Positions 14,867-20,542 of a stretch of DNA of 20,542 nucleotides are shown in pieces (position 1 is the stretch's first letter; each line of letters starts with the position of its first letter). The position numbers were made by a program, and so were the translations under genes. The notes under the pieces are model-generated. The model searched no databases and was not told the origin of the DNA. It was given only the letters and a program-made list of their open reading frames with translations. Source of the stretch: Desulfurococcales archaeon (GTDB lineage: Archaea > Thermoproteota > Thermoprotei_A > CAZTBM01 > SZUA-1508); the NCBI GenBank assembly GCA_015661855.1, contig DQVH01000031.1, positions 1-20,542 of the forward strand. Reading direction: 5' to 3'.

Positions 14867-14901
14867 CTACCTAACCCCGAAGGAAGGGGAATTATAGCAA
14901 G

Positions 14902-14912
14902 TATTATAAAAC
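14902..14912. promoter_or_regulatory. Shared TATA region between prs and the divergent radical SAM pair
   Basis: TATTATAAAAC on the plus strand, GTTTTATAATA on the minus. It lies about 36-46 nt from the prs start and about 48-58 nt before the ATG at 14960, and can be read in both directions. It is the only strong TATA-like element in the 93-bp spacer. Confidence 0.5.
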
Positions 14913-14959
14913 TTCTCTTACCATTGTACAACAAGAAAACTGATAAAGTGAGCTAGGTA

Positions 14960-15856
14960 ATGAATAAAACTTCAAATTTAGAAAACCTCATAGAAAGGCA
15001 TAAGTTTAGGGTTTTAGGTTTAACATGGTCATATGTTGAACGTATACCACTATATCATTTTCACCCAGGATCAATAGCTTTAAAAGTATGGGTTATGGGG
15101 TGTCCTGTAGACTGTGAGGTATGCATAGAAAGTACAGTTAAAATGCCAATTGACGTTGTAGACTTGAAAAAAATAGATACTACTATACTTATTGACTTCC
15201 TTAAAAGGATAAGAGCTAATATACTATTCTTTCACGGTGGAGAAACACTACTCCATTGGGAATGGTTAAAGACTATTGTTAGAGAAGCAAAATACAAGAA
15301 TATTATTACCGGTGCTAAAACCTCATGTACTATCAGTGAACACATTTTAAGGGATGCTAGTAACGTCCTAGATATTCTACTAGTTGAAATACCATTAAAA
15401 ATTATAGAAAATTGTAGACTCATTAAAGATAATCTAGAGGTACTAAAGGACTCTAAAGCTCACATAGAAGTTGTTGTTTTAATAAATAGTAAAATAGGAA
15501 ATAATGTAATATCAAAACTAACAGGTACACTAGAAGTATTAGATAGCGAAATACCAATACTAATATATCCTCTACTAGAATACCCTTACACCACCCTTAC
15601 TAGTTTAAGAAGAGTAATCGTTAGTAAGAAATTTAAATACGTCTACATAGTTGATGACCCATTCTATAAATTTGAGAATACATACTGTCCTAAATGTAAT
15701 AAGCTACTAATCGAGAGGCATAAGAGATTCCTAAGAAAATGCTTTATAGAGGATCATACATGCCCATCATGTAAGTACACTATAAATATTAAGGGTAAAT
15801 GTAAACCAGCACGCTCCAAGATATCATTATTCCTAGGTGAAGAACCCCTTTTATAA
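14960..15856 (+). CDS. Divergent radical SAM paralog of the AmmeMemoRadiSam enzyme
   Basis: A 298-residue radical SAM protein clearly homologous to the next gene. YHFHPGSIALKVWVMGCPVDCEVC (30-55) aligns with its FHFNPGAG..GCNFKCRFC block and supplies CX3CX2C at C48, C52 and C55. FFHGGETLLHW occupies the place of the GGE motif. The C-terminus aligns residue by residue, with two cysteine pairs (YCPKC, TCPSC) and INIKGKCKP, suggesting a zinc ribbon. It lacks the N-terminal cysteine-rich segment of the AmmeMemoRadiSam enzyme, and the barrel between is strongly diverged. It may have a related but different substrate, or partner the neighbour. The function is unknown. The ATG at 14960 has only weak upstream complementarity to 16S rRNA. 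Confidence 0.82.
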   Translation: MNKTSNLENLIERHKFRVLGLTWSYVERIPLYHFHPGSIALKVWVMGCPVDCEVCIESTVKMPIDVVDLKKIDTTILIDFLKRIRANILFFHGGETLLHWEWLKTIVREAKYKNIITGAKTSCTISEHILRDASNVLDILLVEIPLKIIENCRLIKDNLEVLKDSKAHIEVVVLINSKIGNNVISKLTGTLEVLDSEIPILIYPLLEYPYTTLTSLRRVIVSKKFKYVYIVDDPFYKFENTYCPKCNKLLIERHKRFLRKCFIEDHTCPSCKYTINIKGKCKPARSKISLFLGEEPLL

Positions 15857-15858
15857 AC
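15848..15858 (+). promoter_or_regulatory. TATA box before the AmmeMemoRadiSam gene
   Basis: CTTTTATAAAC overlaps the stop codon of the preceding radical SAM gene and is about 45-55 nt before the ATG at 15903, so the second gene can be expressed independently. Confidence 0.5.
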
Positions 15859-15902
15859 TTACAGCTCTAACATAAGTAATGTGGAGTGTGGGTGTGTACT
15901 AA

Positions 15903-16964
15903 ATGGGAATAAAAGAGTTAATTGAAGCTAAATATTGGGAGAGTATCGATAATGGTAAAGTTAGGTGTAATTTATGTTATCGAAGGTGTATTATAGGTAA
16001 AGACGGTACTGGTGTTTGTGGTGTTAGAAAAAATGTTAATGGTAAACTCTATACTCTAGTCTATGGCAAACTTACATCAGCAAATATCGACCCTATTGAG
16101 AAGAAACCTCTCTTTCACTTTAACCCTGGTGCAGGAGTACTATCAATATCAACTGTTGGATGTAACTTTAAATGTAGATTTTGCTGTAACTGGGTTATTA
16201 GTCAAATGAGGAATATAGTTGGTAGATCAACAACACCTGATGAAGTTGTTGATTGGGCTATAAGGTATGGTGCTAATGGAATAAGCTACACATATAATGA
16301 GCCAACAGTATTCTACGAGTTTATGCTCGATACTGCAAAAATAGCAAAAAAGCATGGATTATTCAATACTATGGTTACGAATGGCTACATAACACCAGAA
16401 GCACTAAAAGAGCTAGCACCATACATGGATGCTGTTACAGTTGATTTTAAAGGTTCAGGTAACATAGACTTCTATAGGAAATTTATGGGTGTACCAGATC
16501 CAACACCAATATATCAAACACTAATTGAAATGAAGAGGTATGGTATATTCATTGAAATAACAGACTTAATAGTACCAGAAGTTGGAGATTCAATGGAAGA
16601 CTTACGTAAACTCGTTAAATGGATTATCGAAAATTTAGGAGATGAAACCCCGTTCCATGTACTACGATTTCACCCAGACTACCAGATGATAGACTATCCA
16701 CCAACACCCGTCTCTACACTGGAGAGAGCTGCAAAAATAGCTCTTGAGGAAGGATTAAAATACGTCTATATAGGTAATGTTCCCGGACATAGACTTGAAC
16801 ATACATATTGTCCCGAATGTAAAGCATTATTGGTGAGAAGGTTTGGATTTGAAATACTTGAATGGAATTTAACAGAGAATATGACATGTCCAAAATGTGG
16901 CTCAAAGATAAATATAAAGGGAAGGAGACATTACGGAAGGAATATTTGGGCATCATTAATATAG
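15903..16964 (+). CDS. amrS: AmmeMemoRadiSam system radical SAM enzyme
   Basis: Radical SAM enzyme of the three-part AMMECR1-MEMO1-radical SAM system found across archaea and bacteria; the reaction is not established to my knowledge. The 353-residue protein begins with a cysteine-rich segment (C22, C25, C29, C39: KVRCNLCYRRCIIGKDGTGVCGVRKN) diagnostic for this group. The iron-sulfur motif is GCNFKCRFC (C87, C91, C94), followed by GISYTYNEPTVFYEF and VTVDFKGS. A C-terminal ribbon has YCPECKALL and TCPKCGSKINIKG. The length is typical. MEMO and AMMECR1 genes are not in this window. It follows a shortened, divergent homolog by 46 nt and precedes a GPN GTPase. Confidence 0.93.
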   Translation: MGIKELIEAKYWESIDNGKVRCNLCYRRCIIGKDGTGVCGVRKNVNGKLYTLVYGKLTSANIDPIEKKPLFHFNPGAGVLSISTVGCNFKCRFCCNWVISQMRNIVGRSTTPDEVVDWAIRYGANGISYTYNEPTVFYEFMLDTAKIAKKHGLFNTMVTNGYITPEALKELAPYMDAVTVDFKGSGNIDFYRKFMGVPDPTPIYQTLIEMKRYGIFIEITDLIVPEVGDSMEDLRKLVKWIIENLGDETPFHVLRFHPDYQMIDYPPTPVSTLERAAKIALEEGLKYVYIGNVPGHRLEHTYCPECKALLVRRFGFEILEWNLTENMTCPKCGSKINIKGRRHYGRNIWASLI

Positions 16965-16975
16965 CTTTATTAAAA
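16965..16975 (+). promoter_or_regulatory. TATA box of the GPN GTPase gene
   Basis: CTTTATTAAAA directly follows the stop codon of the AmmeMemoRadiSam gene, about 35-45 nt before the ATG at 17010. Confidence 0.45.
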
Positions 16976-17009
16976 CTATACATATCATCAGATATTAGGG
17001 TAAGCAGTT

Positions 17010-17798
17010 ATGTACTTTCTATTTATACTAGGTACAGCTGGTTCAGGTAAATCATATTTAACTAGTGCACTAGCTGAATGGCTTGAGGATCACGAGTTAA
17101 GTGTGACAAGAGTAAACTTAGATCCAGCTGTAGAATGGCTGCCATACTCACCTGATGTTGATGTAAGAGACTATGTTGAAGTTAGAAAGGTTATGGAGAA
17201 GTATGGTTTAGGACCTAATGGTGCATTAATAACATCAGTTGACATGTTAGTCTCATACATTGATAAAATTAGGGATGAAATAGAAGCTTTAAGATCAAAT
17301 TATGTAATAGTTGATACACCAGGACAGTTAGAGCTTTTCGCATTTAGACAGAGTGGCCCCTATATAACATCACTTATTAGTCAAGGGTATAAGAGCTTAG
17401 CAATATACCTGATTGACTCATTCTTTACTCATCAACCAACAAGTTTTGTTTCTGCATTACTACTAGCAATATCAGTTCACTTAAGACTTGGTATACCACA
17501 AATACATGTTCTATCTAAATCCGATTTGATATCTAGTGATAGAATTGAAAAGGTTCAGACATGGCTAAGTGACCCACTATCACTAATTGATGAAATTGAA
17601 CAGGATAAAGTTAGTAGGTCTTTAAGGGATGTAGCAATTCAAATTGAGAAGATACTGGGGGAGACAGGACTAGTAGGTGAGGTAATTCCTGTATCCTCAA
17701 AGACTGGTGAGGGTTTAGATGAACTCTATGGTGAAATACAGCGTATACTTGCTGGTGGAGAAGACTACCTAACTGAAGAAGCTTCTGGACCATTATAA
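17010..17798 (+). CDS. GPN-loop GTPase
   Basis: Homodimeric GTPase of the GPN family, conserved in archaea and eukaryotes (relatives assist RNA polymerase II assembly; archaeal role unproven). The 262 residues show G1 GTAGSGKS (8-15), the T-VNLDPA strand (RVNLDPAVEWLPYSPDVDVRDYV), the insertion loop GPNG in KYGLGPNGAL, G3 VDTPGQLELF, G4 LSKSDL and a G5-like VSSKTGEG. All catalytic and dimer-interface motifs of the family are visible. The ATG start is the second residue before YFLFILGTAGSGKS, at the family's usual place. It is preceded by its own TATA box and followed by 97 nt containing the acdA promoter, so it is probably a single-gene unit. Confidence 0.95.
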   Translation: MYFLFILGTAGSGKSYLTSALAEWLEDHELSVTRVNLDPAVEWLPYSPDVDVRDYVEVRKVMEKYGLGPNGALITSVDMLVSYIDKIRDEIEALRSNYVIVDTPGQLELFAFRQSGPYITSLISQGYKSLAIYLIDSFFTHQPTSFVSALLLAISVHLRLGIPQIHVLSKSDLISSDRIEKVQTWLSDPLSLIDEIEQDKVSRSLRDVAIQIEKILGETGLVGEVIPVSSKTGEGLDELYGEIQRILAGGEDYLTEEASGPL

Positions 17799-17839
17799 AC
17801 TCCAACCTTAATCTCATGGTGAAGGTGGAAACTAAATAG

Positions 17840-17850
17840 TTAAATATAAT
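17840..17850 (+). promoter_or_regulatory. TATA region of acdA
   Basis: TTAAATATAAT is about 46-56 nt before the GTG at 17896, followed by a leader with AAGGTG as ribosome-binding site (17883-17888). Confidence 0.5.
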
Positions 17851-17895
17851 AGTTAAAGTAATTAACATAATAGAGGACATATAAGGTGTTAACTA

Positions 17896-19278
17896 GTGCA
17901 TTCACTTGACGTATTCTTTAATCCTAAGTCTGTAGCTATTGTTGGTGCAACACCTAAAACTGGTAAAGTTGGTAGGGTGATATTGGAGAATTTTAAGCGT
18001 AAGTTTAAAGGTAAAGTGTACGCTGTTAACCCCAAGTACCGTGAAGTTCTTGGAGTACCATCATACCCTACATTAAAAGATATTCCCGAAGATATAGACT
18101 TAGGCGTTATAGCTATTCCAGCTCCAAGTGTACCACAGGTAGTAAGAGATGCTGCTGATAAGAATGTAAAAGGACTTATAATTATTAGTGGTGGTTTTAG
18201 TGAAGTAGGTGAGGAGGGTAGAAAGCTGGAGGAGGAAATTAAGAAGATTATTATAGAGTACGGTATTAGAGTTATAGGTCCAAACTGTCTCGGCGTTTAT
18301 GATGCTTTTAGTGGTGTTGATACATTCTTTCTACCTGAGGAGAGAATGCGAAGACCAGTAAAAGGGCCAATAGCAATAATAAGTCAGAGTGGTGCTTTTG
18401 CTGCAACAATACTTGACTGGGCAGCCCCTAGAGGGATAGGTATTGGTAAAGCTGTAAGTTACGGAAATAAAATTGATGTTGATGATATAGAGCTTATGAA
18501 ATATTTTGAGAAGGACCCTACAGTAAAAGCTATACTCATATATATCGAGGGGTTAAAGAAAGGTCAAGGACTAAAGTTCATTGAGACTGCACGTGAAATA
18601 GTTAAATCTAAGCCTATACTTATACTGAAGGGTGGGAAAACTAAACGTGGCGTAGAAGCAGCAGCCTCCCATACAGCAGCACTTGCAGGAACATATGAAC
18701 TCTATAAAGCAGCTTTTAAACAGGCTGGAATAATTGAGGCATGTGGATTTGAAGACTTATTCGATATGGCTAAAGCACTTACAACACAACCTCCAGCTCA
18801 GGGTAAGAGGGTACTTGTTTTAACTGATGCCGGTGGTATGGGTGTTATGGCGACTGATGCACTAGAGAGTTTAGGTTTAGAAGTACCTGAATTATCCGAT
18901 AGTATAAAGTCAGTTTTAAAAGAAAAGTTACCACCACACTGTATAATTAGAAATCCAGTAGATTTAACAGGAGATGCTACTGATGAAAGATATAAAATAG
19001 TTTTAGATACAGTTCTACCATCAAATGAGGTAGATGTAGCTCTCGTTATAACACAAATGCAGGTTCCAACATTAACTGAGAAGATAGTAGACTACATCTA
19101 TGAGGCAACGAAATACCGTAAACCTATAGTCGTATGTATGACTGGAAGTGAGTTTACTGAGGAAATAGCTAAAAAGATAGAGTCTAAAAACATACCCGTA
19201 TACCCCTCACCTGAGAGAGCTGCAAAGGCAGTATGGGCTTTATACAAGTATAATGTTTATAGGACACGGGTAGGGTGA
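17896..19278 (+). CDS. acdA: ADP-forming acetyl-CoA synthetase, alpha subunit
   Basis: Converts acetyl-CoA (or another acyl-CoA) plus ADP and phosphate to the acid, CoA and ATP, the archaeal substrate-level step at the end of sugar, peptide or keto-acid fermentation. The 460-residue alpha subunit has the CoA-binding start (FFNPKSVAIVGATPKTGKVGRV, about 8-29), VIGPNCLGVYD and ISQSGAFAA. The phosphorylated histidine is in AAASHTAALAGT at H259, matching His257 known for the Pyrococcus enzyme. DAGGMGVM and RNPVDLTGDA follow in the second CoA-ligase domain. The start is GTG, supported by AAGGTG upstream. The beta subunit gene begins 7 nt after its stop. Acyl specificity cannot be told from sequence alone. 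Confidence 0.95.
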   Translation: MHSLDVFFNPKSVAIVGATPKTGKVGRVILENFKRKFKGKVYAVNPKYREVLGVPSYPTLKDIPEDIDLGVIAIPAPSVPQVVRDAADKNVKGLIIISGGFSEVGEEGRKLEEEIKKIIIEYGIRVIGPNCLGVYDAFSGVDTFFLPEERMRRPVKGPIAIISQSGAFAATILDWAAPRGIGIGKAVSYGNKIDVDDIELMKYFEKDPTVKAILIYIEGLKKGQGLKFIETAREIVKSKPILILKGGKTKRGVEAAASHTAALAGTYELYKAAFKQAGIIEACGFEDLFDMAKALTTQPPAQGKRVLVLTDAGGMGVMATDALESLGLEVPELSDSIKSVLKEKLPPHCIIRNPVDLTGDATDERYKIVLDTVLPSNEVDVALVITQMQVPTLTEKIVDYIYEATKYRKPIVVCMTGSEFTEEIAKKIESKNIPVYPSPERAAKAVWALYKYNVYRTRVG

Positions 19279-19285
19279 TTCCATC

Positions 19286-20005
19286 ATGAATATAGTTAAT
19301 GAAGCTAAAAAGATTATTGAGAAAGCATATTCTGAGGGTAGAAGACACCTCTGGGAGGATGAAGCAAAATACCTATGTAGTCTATACGGTATACCAGTAG
19401 CAAAATCGAAAGTAGCTAAAAGTGAAGATGAAGCTTTAAAGATAGCTAATGAAATAGGATACCCAATAGTAATGAAAATAGTCTCCCCAGATATCCTACA
19501 TAAAAGTGATGTTGGAGGAGTAGTAGTAGGAGTAAAAAATGATGAAGAACTAGTAAAATCATATAGACAGATACTAGAGAATGTAAGGAAAAGAGTACCT
19601 AAAGCGAGAATAATTGGAATACTTATACAAGAGTATGCACCACAAGGATTAGAGGTTATTGTTGGTGCTATTAAGGATGCATTCTTTGGACATACAGTAA
19701 TGTTTGGTTTAGGAGGGGTATTCGTAGAGGTATTGAAGGATGTTACATTTAGAGTAACACCTGTAAGTCGAGAAGAAGCAGAGGAAATGATAAAAGAGAT
19801 AAAAGCATACCAAATCCTAAGAGGGGTTAGAGGTATTAAGCCAAGGGATATTAATGCCCTAGTAGACATCATAACAAAAGTGTCAAAACTATTAGAATAC
19901 CATCCAGAAATAGTTGAAATGGACCTTAACCCAATAATGCTATATGAGGAAGGTAAGGGGGCAAAAGTAATAGATGCTAGAATACTCTTAGAGCCGAAAA
20001 GCTAA
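19286..20005 (+). CDS. acdB: ADP-forming acetyl-CoA synthetase, beta subunit (ATP-grasp)
   Basis: Nucleotide-binding partner of the preceding alpha subunit; its ATP-grasp fold carries the second site for phosphate transfer to ADP. The 239 residues include the typical opening LWEDEAKYLCSLYGIPVAK, YPIVMKIVSPDILHKSDVGGV (the conserved His near the second phosphorylation site is in ILHKSDVGG), QEYAPQGLEVIVGAIKDAFFGHTVMFGLGGVFVEVLKDVTFRVTP and the metal-binding EMDLNPIML. The length is that of a separate archaeal beta chain, in contrast to fused bacterial forms. GGGTGATTCC immediately upstream of the ATG serves as ribosome-binding site. It is co-transcribed with acdA; a coiled-coil gene follows after 20 nt. 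Confidence 0.96.
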   Translation: MNIVNEAKKIIEKAYSEGRRHLWEDEAKYLCSLYGIPVAKSKVAKSEDEALKIANEIGYPIVMKIVSPDILHKSDVGGVVVGVKNDEELVKSYRQILENVRKRVPKARIIGILIQEYAPQGLEVIVGAIKDAFFGHTVMFGLGGVFVEVLKDVTFRVTPVSREEAEEMIKEIKAYQILRGVRGIKPRDINALVDIITKVSKLLEYHPEIVEMDLNPIMLYEEGKGAKVIDARILLEPKS

Positions 20006-20025
20006 AGTACTATGGAAGGGTAAAT

Positions 20026-20542
20026 ATGGAGGATAAAGTAGAAAAACTACTAGAAAGCATAGAGGAAACAAAAAACACTATTAAATCATTAAAGGAGGAG
20101 AGAAATCACTTATATGAAGAACTACAATCACTCAGAAACATTAAAAGTGAACTAGTAAATGAGAGAAGAGAACTAATAGAAAAACTAAGAGAGGTTAGAG
20201 AGAAAAGAAAAGAGCTAATAGATAAGGTAAAGGAGTTAAGGGAGAAAAAGAGAGAACTATACTCTAAACTCAAAGAGACTATTGAGAAAATAACTCAACT
20301 GAGAAAGCGAAGAGAAGAACTATCGAGAAAAGTACGAACACCTTTATCAATACTACAGAGAGAACTTGAAAGACTAGAGTGGAAACAGCAAACAGAAACA
20401 CTACCCTTAGATGTTGAGAAAAAAATAATAGAGAGAATAGCTGAGCTAGAAAAGCAAATAAATCTAGCTATCTCATTAAAGGAGGTTAAAAATCAAGCAT
20501 TTGAATTAAGAGCTGAACTAGTAAAGTATAGACTTGAACTAA
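20026..20542 (+). CDS. COG1340-type archaeal coiled-coil protein, 3' part outside window
   Basis: An open frame from the ATG at 20026, with GGAAGGG seven bases upstream, runs to the window edge without a stop (172 codons visible). The product is almost wholly coiled coil: heptads rich in Glu, Lys, Arg and Leu from residue 1 to about 105 (ERRELIEKLREVREKRKEL and similar). The block LEWKQQTETLPLDVEKKII then interrupts the coil; it is the recognisable marker of the archaeal COG1340 group. The known members are usually about 270-300 residues, so roughly two thirds is here. The role is unknown. It follows acdB by 20 nt and may be co-transcribed with acdAB, though no functional link is evident. Confidence 0.85.
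   Translation, partial: MEDKVEKLLESIEETKNTIKSLKEERNHLYEELQSLRNIKSELVNERRELIEKLREVREKRKELIDKVKELREKKRELYSKLKETIEKITQLRKRREELSRKVRTPLSILQRELERLEWKQQTETLPLDVEKKIIERIAELEKQINLAISLKEVKNQAFELRAELVKYRLEL

Noticed and set aside
19240..19872. 210-residue open frame on the minus strand
   Set aside because: Antisense to acdB and the end of acdA; Ser/Thr-rich shadow without motifs or ribosome-binding site.
20040..20340. Purine-rich repetitive stretch that could be a simple repeat
   Set aside because: It is coding: the GAG/AAA/AGA periodicity follows heptads of the coiled-coil protein without exact repeat units.
1..20542. Mobile elements, CRISPR array, prophage or defence island
   Set aside because: No transposase, integrase, terminal repeats, regularly spaced repeats or defence gene families are visible; gene content is housekeeping.

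Overview
The window reads as a compact, AT-rich chromosome segment of a hyperthermophilic crenarchaeon (Thermoprotei, possibly Desulfurococcales- or Ignisphaera-like; the genus is inference). The basis is an archaeal-type gene set: class I CCA-adding enzyme, Trm-G10 methylase, COG2112 kinase, UPF0200/UPF0201, a GPN-loop GTPase, the AmmeMemoRadiSam enzyme, ADP-forming acetyl-CoA synthetase on two genes, and a COG1340 coiled-coil protein. It is supported by TATA boxes about 25 bp before inferred transcript starts, GGAGG/GGTGAT ribosome-binding sites, frequent TTG/GTG starts, and a C/D box sRNA. I see no transposon, integrase, prophage or CRISPR.

Layout. 1-834 (-) is the N-terminal part of a NusB-domain/NSUN m5C RNA methyltransferase. 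The spacer 835-1139 holds a well-formed C/D box methylation-guide sRNA on the minus strand. 1140-2149 (+) is a radical SAM protein followed by a small unknown ORF. 2284-2362 (-) is tRNA-Gly(CCC), and 2507-2728 (-) a one-domain winged-helix protein. 2939-3821 (+) is proC, but its reading frame has no usable start and appears shifted by one base near its 5' end. 3849-4592 (-) is a dCTP deaminase that carries an inserted winged-helix domain. 4673-7110 (-) holds feoB and feoA; feoB has a textbook DtxR/IdeR iron box between its TATA box and start. 7111-7471 contains no clear gene. 7472-8041 (-) encodes an unknown two-TM protein.

8154-10887 (-) is an overlapping operon thpR - cca - COG2112 kinase, divergent from UPF0200 - UPF0201 (10966-11953, +). 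11950-14866 (-) is prs - trmG10 - rnz. Divergent from prs are two tandem homologous radical SAM genes (14960-16964), a GPN GTPase (17010-17798), the acdA - acdB pair (17896-20005), and a coiled-coil protein that runs off the right end.

Functionally the segment is rich in stable-RNA maturation: an m5C methylase, a 2'-O-methylation guide, RNase Z for tRNA 3' ends, CCA addition, G10 methylation, and a 2H phosphoesterase. It also holds ferrous iron uptake under a predicted iron-sensing repressor, nucleotide and proline biosynthesis (prs, dcd, proC), and ATP formation from acetyl-CoA or other acyl-CoAs (acdAB). The points most worth a second look are the winged-helix insertion in dcd, the proC frame defect, the iron box, the C/D sRNA, and the divergent tandem radical SAM pair.
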